Shown piece after piece: positions 16,733 to 25,768 of a DNA stretch of 64,000 bases. The stretch is from Parachryseolinea silvisoli (lineage in GTDB: Bacteria; Bacteroidota; Bacteroidia; Cytophagales; Cyclobacteriaceae). Under the pieces are notes generated by a model. It was not told the origin of the DNA. It was given only the letters and a program-made list of their open reading frames with translations, and did not search any database. The position numbers were made by a program, and so were the translations under genes. The stretch spans positions 1,860,001 to 1,924,000 of the forward strand of contig NZ_JAIOAO010000001.1 of NCBI RefSeq assembly GCF_021190955.1, in the 5' to 3' direction. The stretch's first letter is position 1. Each line of letters opens with the position of its first letter.

Positions 16733-19700
16733 ATGAGAAATCTCTTTGCGTCTTCGCGGAAACTATTTTCCGCCCTCCTTACTTTTATCTGCCTCGTGGC
16801 GGTAACCGGCGCCTGCAAACGGCAGCCGGACGAGCCCACGCGTGTACTCGTATTTTCGAAGACCACGGTCTTCCGGCACGAGTCGATCGGCGCCGGCATC
16901 GAAACCATTCGCAAACTCGGAAAGCAGCATAACTTTGTTGTCGATACCACCGAGAACAGCGCAGCCTTTCACGAAGAAAACCTGAAACGTTACAAGGCCG
17001 TCATCTTCCTCAGCACCACGGGCGACGTGCTCAACGCCGAGCAGCAAAACAACTTCGAGCGTTACATCCAGGCCGGCGGCGGCTACCTGGGGATCCATGC
17101 TGCCTCCGATACTGAATACGACTGGCCCTGGTACGGCAAGCTGGTCGGTGCATACTTCACCAGTCACCCCAACGCACCGAACGTACGCAACGCCGTCTTT
17201 CATGTAGTCGATAAGAACAACCCCGCCACCGATTCACTGCCCGACCCGTGGCAACGCGACGACGAGTTCTATAACTTCAAAGACATCAACCCCGATATAA
17301 AAGTACTGCTGACGATCGACGAGAAATCGTACGAAGGCGGCACCAACGGCGACAACCACCCCATGGCCTGGTATCATAATTACGACGGCGGTCGCGCGTT
17401 CTATACCGCCCTGGGCCACACCGACGAAACATTTTCCGATCCCTTGTTCCTGCACCACCTGTGGGGCGGACTGCAATTTGTACTCGGCGGCGACGAGCCG
17501 CTCAATTACAAGGTTGCCCACACCCTGCGCATGCCCGAAGAGAACCGTTTTACCAAAGTGGTACTGGATGAGAAACTCAACGAGCCCGTGGAGCTCGCCA
17601 TCCTGCCCGGCGACGACATCCTGTTTGTCGAGCGCCATGGCGCGGTAAAACTTTACAGCCAAAAAGAAAAGACGACCAAGGTCATCGCCACCATTGCCGT
17701 CAGCACCAAGTATAAAGACAAAGAAGGCAAAGAAAGCGAAGCGGAAGACGGCCTGCTGGGCGTGGTGCTCGACCCGGCCTTTGCTACTAACCATTGGGTA
17801 TACCTGTACTATTCCGATCCCGGATCTACGCCCAAGAACGTGCTGGTGCGCTATGAGCTGCGCGGCGAAAAACTGATCGAAGAGTCGAAAAAAGTTCTCC
17901 TGGAAGTCGCTGTACAACGCGAGCAATGTTGCCATACCGGCGGCTCCATGGCCTTTGATGCAAACGGAAATCTATTCCTCTCTACCGGTGACAATACCAG
18001 TCCCCGTGCCACGGCTTACGCGCCGATCGACGAGCGTCCCGATCGCAGTCCGTGGGATGCACAGAAGTCATCGGCCAATACCAACGACCTGCGCGGTAAG
18101 ATCCTGCGCATCCACCCGGAAGCTGACGGCACCTATACGGTACCCGACGGCAACCTGTTCCCGAAAGGCACGGCACAGACGCGCCCGGAGATTTACGTCA
18201 TGGGCAACCGGAACCCTTATCGCATAGACGTCGACAAAAAGACCGGTTATCTCTACTGGGGTGATGTCGGTCCTGATGCCGGCAAAGACTCCACCACGCT
18301 TGGGCCACGCGCATACGACGAGATCGGTCAGGCCCGTGGTCCCGGCTTCTATGGCTGGCCCTATTTTGTAGGCGACAACAAAGCCTACTTCGACTATGAC
18401 TTTGCCGCCAACAAAACCGGCGCGAAATTCGACCCGGCCAAGCCGCGCAACGAATCGCCCAACAATACCGGTTTGAAAGACCTGCCCGCCGCGCAGAAAG
18501 CATTCATCTGGTATCCGTACGATGCCTCACCCGAATTCCCGCTGCTCGGCACCGGCGGCCGCACGGCCATGGCCGGTCCGGTATACTATACCGAAGACTA
18601 TACCAACGCACCCCGCGCTTTTCCGGAATACTACAACGGCAAGCTGTTTATTTACGAATGGATGCGCGGCTGGATCATGGCCGTGACCATGGACAAAGAA
18701 GGCAACTATGTATCGATGGAGCGTTTTATGCCGAGCCATCGCTTCAGCAATCCCATGGACATGGCGTTTAGTCCCAGTGGTGACCTGTATATACTCGAAT
18801 ACGGCACGGCCTGGTTCCAGGGCAACGATGACGCCCGTCTCGTGAAGATTGAATACAACGGTGGAAACCGCAAGCCGCACATCCGCATGGCGGCCGACCA
18901 TACCCGTGGCGCAGTACCTTTCACTGTCAACCTCACGTCGGAAGGCACCAAAGACTATGACCACGACGACCTGACCTATCGCTGGAAGATCACCTCCGCC
19001 ACTGGCCAGGAGATCGCAGCGAAAGAAGGAGCAACCTCATCTGTTACACTGGACAAAGCGGGCGTCTATAAAGCGGCCCTGACTGTTACCGATGCGAAAG
19101 GCGATACGTCTGCCGCGACCATCACCCTGGAAGCCGGAAACGATCCGCCGCAGTTGTCGTTCAACATCACCAAAGGCAACACCAGCTTCTTCTTCCCCGG
19201 CAAACCCTTCGACTACGAAGTAAAAGTGACGGACAAAGAAGATGGCAGCACCGAAGCGGGCACGATCACGGCGGATAACGTGTCCCTGTCGATCGACTAC
19301 CTCGAAGGATATGATAAGATCGCGGTGGCACAAGGTCACCAGGCCGCGGATCAGGCGGCCTCTGTTGCCGTCGGCAAGCAGCTCATGGACAACAGCGATT
19401 GCAAATCGTGTCACATCGTCGACAAAAAATCCATTGGTCCACGCTACCTGGATGTCGCTGCCAAGTATAAAAATGATCCGAAAGCGCTCGACTACCTCAC
19501 GAACAAAATCATCGCCGGGGGTGGCGGGGTATGGGGCGAGACGGCCATGGCCGCGCACCCGCAATTGAAAAAACCCGATGTACAAGAGATCGTGAAGTAC
19601 ATCCTCAGCCTGGGCAATGCGCCGGGTCCAGTCTTGCCGATCAAGGGCACGTATACACCTACGTTGCCGAAAGGCGCGCCCGGTCAGGGTGCTGTCATCC

Positions 19701-20200
19701 TGCGTGCCGCCTATACCGACCACGGCGCGAACGGCATTGCCCCGATCACATCGGAGAAAACCATGACCCTGCGCAGTGCCACGGTACTGGCGGGCAACGC
19801 CGACCAATGGGACAAAGTACAGAAGTATAAAATGCCCGACCCGCCGATCGAGCTGATGATCGGCACGTCCAAAGGCGCACACCTCATCTTCAAACAAGTA
19901 GACCTGACGGACATCAGCGCCATTACCTTTGTGGCCATGGCGCCGGAAAATATGCTGGGTGCTGCGGGTGGTACCGTAGAGGTACGCCTGGATTACCCGG
20001 GTGGTGAAGTGATAGGCGAATCGCCGATGATCACGCCGGTGGTCATGGAGCTTATGGGCAAGACGCCGCCTAAACCGACGATCGTTACCGCGCCCCTGAA
20101 GCCCACGCAGGGCAAACACGATCTGTATTTTATGTATAAGAATGAAAAAGCCGATCCGACGCAGGCAAGATTCATTCTGATAAACATAATTTACCATTAA
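16733..20200 (+). CDS. lipoprotein fusion: ThuA domain - sugar dehydrogenase - PKD - cytochrome c - beta-sandwich
   Basis: 1155-aa multidomain lipoprotein. The signal peptide has a lipobox ending VTGAC (Cys28). A ThuA-type domain (trehalose-utilisation family, about 35-265) is followed by a glucose/sorbosone dehydrogenase-type PQQ propeller (about 275-700, with GNRNPYRI and GPDAGKD segments), a PKD domain (about 715-805), a cytochrome c domain with CKSCH haem site (Cys890, Cys893, His894) and a C-terminal beta-sandwich, CBM6-like (about 985-1155). It looks like a self-contained periplasmic or surface sugar oxidase that passes electrons to its own haem. It lies 24 nt after GH3 and is probably co-transcribed with it. 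The exact substrate is unknown. Confidence 0.88.
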   Translation: MRNLFASSRKLFSALLTFICLVAVTGACKRQPDEPTRVLVFSKTTVFRHESIGAGIETIRKLGKQHNFVVDTTENSAAFHEENLKRYKAVIFLSTTGDVLNAEQQNNFERYIQAGGGYLGIHAASDTEYDWPWYGKLVGAYFTSHPNAPNVRNAVFHVVDKNNPATDSLPDPWQRDDEFYNFKDINPDIKVLLTIDEKSYEGGTNGDNHPMAWYHNYDGGRAFYTALGHTDETFSDPLFLHHLWGGLQFVLGGDEPLNYKVAHTLRMPEENRFTKVVLDEKLNEPVELAILPGDDILFVERHGAVKLYSQKEKTTKVIATIAVSTKYKDKEGKESEAEDGLLGVVLDPAFATNHWVYLYYSDPGSTPKNVLVRYELRGEKLIEESKKVLLEVAVQREQCCHTGGSMAFDANGNLFLSTGDNTSPRATAYAPIDERPDRSPWDAQKSSANTNDLRGKILRIHPEADGTYTVPDGNLFPKGTAQTRPEIYVMGNRNPYRIDVDKKTGYLYWGDVGPDAGKDSTTLGPRAYDEIGQARGPGFYGWPYFVGDNKAYFDYDFAANKTGAKFDPAKPRNESPNNTGLKDLPAAQKAFIWYPYDASPEFPLLGTGGRTAMAGPVYYTEDYTNAPRAFPEYYNGKLFIYEWMRGWIMAVTMDKEGNYVSMERFMPSHRFSNPMDMAFSPSGDLYILEYGTAWFQGNDDARLVKIEYNGGNRKPHIRMAADHTRGAVPFTVNLTSEGTKDYDHDDLTYRWKITSATGQEIAAKEGATSSVTLDKAGVYKAALTVTDAKGDTSAATITLEAGNDPPQLSFNITKGNTSFFFPGKPFDYEVKVTDKEDGSTEAGTITADNVSLSIDYLEGYDKIAVAQGHQAADQAASVAVGKQLMDNSDCKSCHIVDKKSIGPRYLDVAAKYKNDPKALDYLTNKIIAGGGGVWGETAMAAHPQLKKPDVQEIVKYILSLGNAPGPVLPIKGTYTPTLPKGAPGQGAVILRAAYTDHGANGIAPITSEKTMTLRSATVLAGNADQWDKVQKYKMPDPPIELMIGTSKGAHLIFKQVDLTDISAITFVAMAPENMLGAAGGTVEVRLDYPGGEVIGESPMITPVVMELMGKTPPKPTIVTAPLKPTQGKHDLYFMYKNEKADPTQARFILINIIYH

Positions 20201-20208
20201 CTTTAACG

Positions 20209-20238
20209 CTGCCTGCCCCACCCTGACGGGGCAGGCAG
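20209..20238. other. strong hairpin between the ThuA fusion and esterase genes
   Basis: CTGCCTGCCCC (20209-20219) pairs perfectly with GGGGCAGGCAG (20228-20238) around an 8-nt loop. No T-run follows, so it may attenuate or stabilise mRNA inside the run rather than end it. Confidence 0.6.
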
Positions 20239-20256
20239 TACTACAACCCGATACGC

Positions 20257-21927
20257 ATGAACCTACGCACAACCCTAACAACCCTTGCGCTGGCAGCGCT
20301 GCTGCTGCCGGCGGCCCGTGCCCAAAAGCTGGCACCCGGTCCCCAGGTAATGACCTTCTTCTCGTCCATCGATGACACCGAGCAGCCGTATGGCCTGTAC
20401 CTGCCACCGAACTACGATGAAACCAAAAAATACCCGCTCGTCATCATGTTGCACGGCGCCGGCTCCAACCATCGCCTGTCGCTGCGGCGCGTCTTTGGCA
20501 AGAGCAACGCCAACGGCGAGAACGACGTAGAAGCAACGCTCTATTTTCCCCAATGGAAGGACGTCGACTACATTGTTGCCAGCCCCTACGCCCGCGGCAC
20601 CATGGGCTACCAGGGCGTAGCCGAGCACGATGTATACGACGTGCTGGCGGATGTAAAAAAACGCTTTAGCATCGACGAAGACCGCACCTACCTCACGGGC
20701 CTCTCCATGGGGGGCGGCGGCACGCTGTGGATCGGGCTGACACATCCCGACATCTGGGCGGCGATGTTCCCCGTCTGTCCGGCACCCCCGAAAGGCACCG
20801 ACGACCTCGCCGGCAATGCGCTGAACGTACCGATGTATTTTCACCACGGCGACCAGGACAGTGCCGTGCCGGTAGCGGTATCACGCGAGTGGACGAAAAA
20901 GCTGAAAGAGCTTGGCGTCAACGTAGAGTATACGGAATACCCCGGCGTCAACCACAACAGCTGGGAGAATGCCTATAAAGAGGAGGCTGCCTTCGACTGG
21001 TTCAGGAAATATACCCGTCAGAAATTCCCGGACCGTGTACTGTACAATTCACGGAACTACAAGTATAACCACGCCTATTGGGTAACGCTCGATCAACTGA
21101 CGCCCGGCGCGCTGGCCACGATCGATGCTGCGTTCACCGCTCCCAATCAACTTATTATTAAAACCACCGCATTAGGCGCCTTCACCTTACAACTGGCGGG
21201 CCACCCGAAGTTCGATGCTGCCAAGCCTTTGCAAGTAACGCTTGATGGCAAGAAGGTAAAAGTAGCCACAGCCCCTGCCCTCTCGTTCCAGCAGCAAGCG
21301 GGCAAATGGGTGACTACAAAATATGAAGCTCCGGCCGGTGTGAAGAAGTCCGGTGCGGAAGGTCCGATCAGTGCTGCCTTTAGTGAACGCCACGTGTATG
21401 TATATGGCACGGCGGGCAATCCATCCGAAGCTGAACTGAAAGCCCGCATGGACATCGCCACACAAGCGGCGAACTGGTCGGTATACCGCAATGCCTTCCT
21501 GGGCCGGATCATGGTATTTCCCCGGGTGATGTCCGACAAGGAAGTACGCCCCAGCGATTTCCAAAGCAGCAACCTTGTGCTCTTCGGTACGCGGGAAACC
21601 AATACGTTAGTAGAGAAGTATAGCGACCGGCTGCCGGTAGCGCTGAAGGCGGGTACGACCGACTATGGATTGATCTACGTACTGCCGATCGATGGGCACT
21701 ATGTGGTTGTCAACTCCGGACTGCCGTGGTGGGCCATGAACAAACAGACACAATTTGCCTTCGCGCCTGTGGCAGTCGCTACCCTTGGGGAGTTTAAGGA
21801 CTTTGCTTTGTTTAAAGGCAGTCCGGGTACTATTGTTTCTGACGGGTACTTTGATGCCTCCTGGAAACTACCGGAAGCTGAACGGGCGAAGCTCGAGGCG
21901 AGCGGGGTGGTGACGGTGAAGAAGTAA
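20257..21927 (+). CDS. secreted alpha/beta hydrolase, prolyl-oligopeptidase/esterase type, with C-terminal extension
   Basis: 556 aa with a signal peptide ending near AARAQ (about residue 22). The serine hydrolase core holds LHGAGSN (about 65-71), nucleophile GLSMGG (Ser150) and a VNHNSW segment (about 231) with the likely catalytic His. From about 290 onward a second domain of unknown type resembles the tail of Bacteroidota poly(3-hydroxybutyrate)-depolymerase-like or acetyl-xylan-esterase-like proteins. Its position after GH3 and the sugar dehydrogenase suggests it deacylates a plant or microbial polysaccharide, but this is inferred from context. Confidence 0.8.
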   Translation: MNLRTTLTTLALAALLLPAARAQKLAPGPQVMTFFSSIDDTEQPYGLYLPPNYDETKKYPLVIMLHGAGSNHRLSLRRVFGKSNANGENDVEATLYFPQWKDVDYIVASPYARGTMGYQGVAEHDVYDVLADVKKRFSIDEDRTYLTGLSMGGGGTLWIGLTHPDIWAAMFPVCPAPPKGTDDLAGNALNVPMYFHHGDQDSAVPVAVSREWTKKLKELGVNVEYTEYPGVNHNSWENAYKEEAAFDWFRKYTRQKFPDRVLYNSRNYKYNHAYWVTLDQLTPGALATIDAAFTAPNQLIIKTTALGAFTLQLAGHPKFDAAKPLQVTLDGKKVKVATAPALSFQQQAGKWVTTKYEAPAGVKKSGAEGPISAAFSERHVYVYGTAGNPSEAELKARMDIATQAANWSVYRNAFLGRIMVFPRVMSDKEVRPSDFQSSNLVLFGTRETNTLVEKYSDRLPVALKAGTTDYGLIYVLPIDGHYVVVNSGLPWWAMNKQTQFAFAPVAVATLGEFKDFALFKGSPGTIVSDGYFDASWKLPEAERAKLEASGVVTVKK

Positions 21928-21947
21928 TCGTGAAATAAATGTAAACG

Positions 21948-21982
21948 AAACGGGGAGTTTTTTAAAAGCTCCCCGTTTTATT
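21948..21982 (+). terminator. rho-independent terminator after the esterase gene
   Basis: AAACGGGGAG (21948-21957) pairs with CTCCCCGTTT (21969-21978), followed by T-rich sequence. It is AT-flanked on both sides, so it may work in either direction. It closes the GH3-ThuA-esterase run. Confidence 0.85.
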
Positions 21983-22040
21983 TACTATTGAAATGGAATT
22001 CCAACATTGTAATTGACTTGAACGCTTATAAAGAACTATT

Positions 22041-22146
22041 TCACTACGACGGTACCTCTACGCCAGTCTGAAGACTGGCATTCGTCACAGGCACAAGTAA
22101 CCGCACCCACGCTAACGCTCGGCGCTAAACACTTGCGCCAGCAAAG
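22041..22146. repeat. family B structured repeat, copy B3
   Basis: TACGACGGTAC, a hairpin with GCCAGTC-TGAA-GACTGGC (about 22062-22079), GGCACAAGT, GCTAACGCTCGGCGCTAA, and ACTTGCGCCAGCAA. The stem bases differ from B1 and B2 but stay paired. Confidence 0.75.
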
Positions 22147-22225
22147 TGCCGGACTGAACGTTTTCAGAAATATCGCGGATGTTGTATATTAGAGGGAAGA
22201 CCCGATAACCTAATTTCGTTGCTAT

Positions 22226-23032
22226 ATGAAAAAGTTTGTCCTAACCCTTGCCGTCTATTTTGCACTGGCGCCTTTGTTTGCCCAGTCTGGAAGTAATGTC
22301 TCCGATCGTTTCGATGTACAGGTAAATGTTGGCGCCACGTTTACCTTTATCCCCGAATTCAGAAACTATGTATTCGCCGCAAACGGCATGGTTGTTCCCG
22401 GCTACATCCATCCCTCGAATGCAAGATCGTTGTCGGTCTCCGAGGGATCTTCCAGCAGCAAATCGCGTATGGGATGGTTTGCCGGGGCAGAAGTATATTA
22501 CAGGCTACCCCGAAATTATGCCATTTCCGTCGGCGCTGGTGTCAAAAAAATGCGTTTCGATTATAATACCACCGGCGTGGGACAATCGACGGAATCCGGA
22601 ACCTATACGGTAAATATGGACGACATCAACGCCCGGTTCGGGAAAACGGATTTGCTGTATTTGCAGGTAACGCCGATTAACGTTTCGAAGCAATTTTTGG
22701 GGACCAAACTGACCTTACAGGCCGGACCGGTACTGGATTTTCTTCTGAACGATGAAACCGTGAACACCGTGGTGGTTTACTACACGTCGGAAGCCTATGC
22801 CGAAAACAGGCCAGACGAAGCATTTTTCGATACCATTGGCGATATGCGGAAATTTATCTGGGGCGCCAACCTCAGCGCTTCCTGGAAAGTAGCAGCGCCT
22901 GTTTCCATAAAAGTATCGGCGCAGTACTATTTCAATTCTCTGTATAAAGACAAAGCCTACGACCTGGACGTAGAAAAGGTTAGTCCTTTTGTGCTCCAGG
23001 CCGGCGTTTCATTATCGCCGTTTGCGTTTTAA
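22226..23032 (+). CDS. outer-membrane beta-barrel protein
   Basis: 268 aa with a classical signal peptide (cleavage after LFAQ, about residue 20). The mature part alternates hydrophobic and polar residues with aromatic girdle positions, and ends in SLSPFAF with a C-terminal Phe, the outer-membrane assembly signal. An 8-10 strand barrel of the OmpA/porin-like Bacteroidota type is likely. There is no plug or peptidoglycan domain, and the ligand is unknown. The gene is monocistronic and convergent with the first DHFR-family gene, whose stop overlaps its own by 4 nt. Confidence 0.78.
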   Translation: MKKFVLTLAVYFALAPLFAQSGSNVSDRFDVQVNVGATFTFIPEFRNYVFAANGMVVPGYIHPSNARSLSVSEGSSSSKSRMGWFAGAEVYYRLPRNYAISVGAGVKKMRFDYNTTGVGQSTESGTYTVNMDDINARFGKTDLLYLQVTPINVSKQFLGTKLTLQAGPVLDFLLNDETVNTVVVYYTSEAYAENRPDEAFFDTIGDMRKFIWGANLSASWKVAAPVSIKVSAQYYFNSLYKDKAYDLDVEKVSPFVLQAGVSLSPFAF

Positions 23033-23628
23033 CGTTCACCAATCGGGATTCGATTGGGGTAGGTAGACCTATAGCGCAAAACCACTACTCCTCCGGGCAT
23101 CTGCTTTATTTCTAACAACTCCAACTCCCGTTGCTTTGTAATATTCTGAAAGAGTGATTTCCCTTTCCCCACAATAATCGGGTTTACGGTGAGCTTATAC
23201 TCGTCTACCAGACCGGCTTCAAGCAGTGTACTCGCCAACTGCGCACCGCCGACGATTTGGATACTTTTACCTTCCTGTTGTTTTAACTTCCGCACCTCCT
23301 CTACCACGTTGCCGTTCATGATGCGCGTATTTTCCCACTGCGGATCTTTCAGTGTGCTGGAGAAAACAATGTGCGGGGCGGTTGCCGCCAGGCGGGCATA
23401 TTTCACTTCGTTCTCTGAAAAGTCCGTTACACCCAGGGCCTTTTTCCAATAGTCGCGATACCCGGCGTACATGCCGCGGCCCAACAAAAAGAGATCGACA
23501 TCTTCCAGCATGTCGAACAGATCATCCCAGATTTCGGGCGTGTCTGTCGCGATCCAGTGCATATCGTTATTCTCTCCCACAACAAAACCGTCCAGGGAGA
23601 TTTGCATCGATAATATCAATTTCCGCAT
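23029..23628 (-). CDS. dihydrofolate reductase family protein (RibD C-terminal fold), copy 1
   Basis: 199-aa cytoplasmic NADPH-type reductase fold. It begins MRKLILSMQISLDGFV, the typical opening of the family, with GRGMY and the IVGGAQLASTLLEAGLVDEY nucleotide-binding segment (about 125-145). Such proteins are numerous in Bacteroidota and soil bacteria, and the true substrate is usually unknown. They are not the housekeeping DHFR. A paralogue lies upstream on the same strand, separated by repeat A4, so they are probably separate units. Confidence 0.85.
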   Translation of the reverse strand: MRKLILSMQISLDGFVVGENNDMHWIATDTPEIWDDLFDMLEDVDLFLLGRGMYAGYRDYWKKALGVTDFSENEVKYARLAATAPHIVFSSTLKDPQWENTRIMNGNVVEEVRKLKQQEGKSIQIVGGAQLASTLLEAGLVDEYKLTVNPIIVGKGKSLFQNITKQRELELLEIKQMPGGVVVLRYRSTYPNRIPIGER

Positions 23629-23660
23629 TCTTGTAGTATGTTGTTTTGGTCGATCGCTGA

Positions 23661-23768
23661 TCGAATTGTTACGCCCTTTCAGGGCTTTGTATTTATTGTC
23701 TGTTGTCTACCCAGGCCTCCGCTGTCGCGTTAGCCTGGGCTATTTGTGTTACGCCCTTTTAGGGCTGG
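23661..23768. repeat. family A palindromic repeat, copy A4 (two-unit)
   Basis: Unit GTTACGCCCTTTCAGGGCT (23668-23686), a CCCAGG...CCTGGG hairpin (about 23710-23739), and a second unit GTTACGCCCTTTTAGGGCT (23748-23766). It sits between the two DHFR-family genes and shares its spacer with A2. Confidence 0.78.
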
Positions 23769-23777
23769 CTGGACTGT

Positions 23778-24368
23778 CTAAACACCCTGGCATAAGTTAT
23801 AGGCTGCCCGTTGTTTTTTATACTGCCTTGTATAATGTTGTGCGACAATGCCGCAGGGAAAGGCCGCCGATTTTACCAGCGTAAAATTCTGCGTTGTTGT
23901 GAGATTATGAAAGATCGGCAGTCCTTTGCCGATGGCCACGGAATCTACCAGCAGATGATAATCGTCGATCAGATCATACCGGATCAACGCGGATGCAAAT
24001 TCTGCACCGCCGTATACCAGCATGTCTTTACCTGCTTGTTTTTTTAGTTTGGTGACTTCTTCTACCAACTCGCCTTTTGCCAGCGTGGTATTTTCCCAAG
24101 GCGATGTCGAGAGGGTTTTGGTAAAGACTATTTTTGGCGTTGTATTGATTTTTTCGGCGCCCTCCTCCTGCGGGTGCGATGCCCAGTATGGTATTAGTCC
24201 TTCCGCAAGCTTGCGGCCCAGCAAGATGCAGTCGACCGGGTCGGTGACGTCGCGCACGAGTTGCTTTAGCCCATCGTCCCAATCGGATGTCATCCAATCC
24301 ATCTCCCCCGCCGGACCGGCGATGAAGCCGTCGATTGTGATCTGCATTTGTAATTTTAGCTTCCGCAT
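23778..24368 (-). CDS. dihydrofolate reductase family protein (RibD C-terminal fold), copy 2
   Basis: 196 aa and a clear paralogue of the neighbouring gene. It starts MRKLKLQMQITIDGFI, with LLGRKLAEG and the LVYGGAEFASALIRYDLIDDY nucleotide-binding region (about 115-140). The two proteins share the motif order but differ through most of their length, so the duplication is not recent. It is a likely NADPH-dependent reductase of unknown substrate. The stop lies 10 nt from repeat A4. Confidence 0.85.
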   Translation of the reverse strand: MRKLKLQMQITIDGFIAGPAGEMDWMTSDWDDGLKQLVRDVTDPVDCILLGRKLAEGLIPYWASHPQEEGAEKINTTPKIVFTKTLSTSPWENTTLAKGELVEEVTKLKKQAGKDMLVYGGAEFASALIRYDLIDDYHLLVDSVAIGKGLPIFHNLTTTQNFTLVKSAAFPCGIVAQHYTRQYKKQRAAYNLCQGV

Positions 24369-24416
24369 GGTGGTATTGGTTTTTTCCTGAAACCTAATTA
24401 ATCATGCCAGTTGAAC

Positions 24417-24456
24417 CAGTGTGGGTATGAGAACGGGAGCGAAGAAAAAGTGTGTT
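24417..24456. repeat. family C repeat, degenerate copy C3
   Basis: CAGTGTGGGTATGAGAACGG followed by GAGCGAA and GTGTG aligns with C1 (minus strand) and C2, keeping GTGTG(A/G)G, the GAGCG loop and a GTGTG end. The right arm no longer pairs well. Confidence 0.5.
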
Positions 24457-24469
24457 TGCAACCATAGAC

Positions 24470-24856
24470 CTAAACCGCTACTGCTTTCCTGCTCCGTAAT
24501 CGTGCGCCAATCCACGCACTTGGCCAGCCCAGTACAACAAGCGAAATTGGGTACCAGTGCGGCGGTAGATGCCACATCACAATAGCGCCCACAATGCCCA
24601 GCACAAATCCAATCCCTGCGAGGATCATGGCGTGCTTCATCGGTTTATCCGGCGCTAGCGCTGCCGTGATATACGCACCGATGGCCACGTATAGTTGCCG
24701 GTACAGCACCACGAGGAGAATAAAGCCCGTGCCGTTGTCCGCGAAAGGCTGCTTCATGATGCCGGTGCCTTCCAGGAGGGCGTCCGTCGCGCCCGAGAGG
24801 ACAAAGACCGCGACGAGTCCGGCCAACACGGCGCCAATACTTTTGAGTGTTTTCAT
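24470..24856 (-). CDS. small integral membrane protein, 128 aa
   Basis: Four hydrophobic segments (about 6-26, 45-62, 73-93, 100-118) with a short RSRK tail. I do not recognise a named family, though such 120-130-residue four-helix proteins are common in Bacteroidota. The N-terminus could be a signal anchor. It stands alone on the minus strand between repeat C3 and a beta-rich exported protein, and there is no clue to function. Confidence 0.65.
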   Translation of the reverse strand: MKTLKSIGAVLAGLVAVFVLSGATDALLEGTGIMKQPFADNGTGFILLVVLYRQLYVAIGAYITAALAPDKPMKHAMILAGIGFVLGIVGAIVMWHLPPHWYPISLVVLGWPSAWIGARLRSRKAVAV

Positions 24857-25032
24857 AGGGGTAGGAGTTTATACACAAACGTACGATTCTGCACGATTCG
24901 CCGGGCGCGGCATTCGTGACAACCACGGGCGGTGTTTAGGACAAACAGGCATAGAAACCGTCTCTGGGTCGTTACGACCGAAGGGAAAGATTGACCAAAG
25001 ACGGATAAACAGACGATGTGAACATTGTGTAA

Positions 25033-25647
25033 TTAGCGGAGTATATCCTCAAACGAAAACGAAAGCCCCGCCAGGATCAGGTGGCGGCTATCGTTGGTAA
25101 GCCGGCTGTTGGTAGAGTAGCCATAACCTACCGTGGCATTTTCCAGAATATTTACCGTCACCGCACACACACCTTCGAAGCCCGCGCCTCCGCTGCGGTG
25201 ATATAACAACATCATGGGCTGTATACCGATCGGCTTTTTAACCTTTACCTCGTTGCCGTCATAGCCCAACCGCTCCCACCGAAAATTACCCCCCACGCCA
25301 ACAATCAAACTAAAGGTATACGAAGAAGAACTCATCGTGTGTGTTCCACCGTCGTCGCCATTGTTCAGCGAAGGCAGCGCCATCGCGGGTACCAATACGA
25401 TACGTTTCAGGTGAATGTCCGCGCCACGCTCCGTGCCGATGGGTCGGATGCGGTTTCGCGTCAAGCGAACGCCCCGCGACCGCGTGGCACCGCTTCGGCG
25501 AAGCGCATGGAACGTTTCCATCTGTGTAGGGGTAAAACCCGTGGTATCCACCTTTTCAAGCTGGGCGTATGCGGCCGAAAGGCCAAACGAAAGGAACAGA
25601 ACGGTAAGCAATGCCCCCAACCGGCACATCCGTAGAAACAATCCCAT
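25033..25647 (-). CDS. hypothetical exported protein, 204 aa
   Basis: Signal peptide at residues 1-28 (cleavage near AAYAQ). A basic middle region is followed by a beta-rich half with aromatic and small-residue alternation (YTFSLIVGVGGNF, GLSFSFEDI) that looks like part of a small outer-membrane barrel. No known domain was recognised. Upstream lies repeat A5, with which it shares no operon partner. Confidence 0.6.
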   Translation of the reverse strand: MGLFLRMCRLGALLTVLFLSFGLSAAYAQLEKVDTTGFTPTQMETFHALRRSGATRSRGVRLTRNRIRPIGTERGADIHLKRIVLVPAMALPSLNNGDDGGTHTMSSSSYTFSLIVGVGGNFRWERLGYDGNEVKVKKPIGIQPMMLLYHRSGGAGFEGVCAVTVNILENATVGYGYSTNSRLTNDSRHLILAGLSFSFEDILR

Positions 25648-25768
25648 ACGCAGTAAGTTAGATAGAGTATATTAAAAATAACAATATTTGTACCAAAATA
25701 TCGTTTAGAGCGGCACCACTATATAATTTATTTCAACCTTTCACGGCCACTCCTTCTGGTATGATAAA

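Noticed and set aside
17234-17935. 233-aa minus-strand ORF
   Set aside because: Opposite strand of the sugar dehydrogenase domain, with no recognisable feature.
19037-20407. 456-aa minus-strand ORF
   Set aside because: It covers the cytochrome c and beta-sandwich part of the ThuA fusion gene and has no domain. The motifs and the CKSCH site on the plus strand settle the coding strand.
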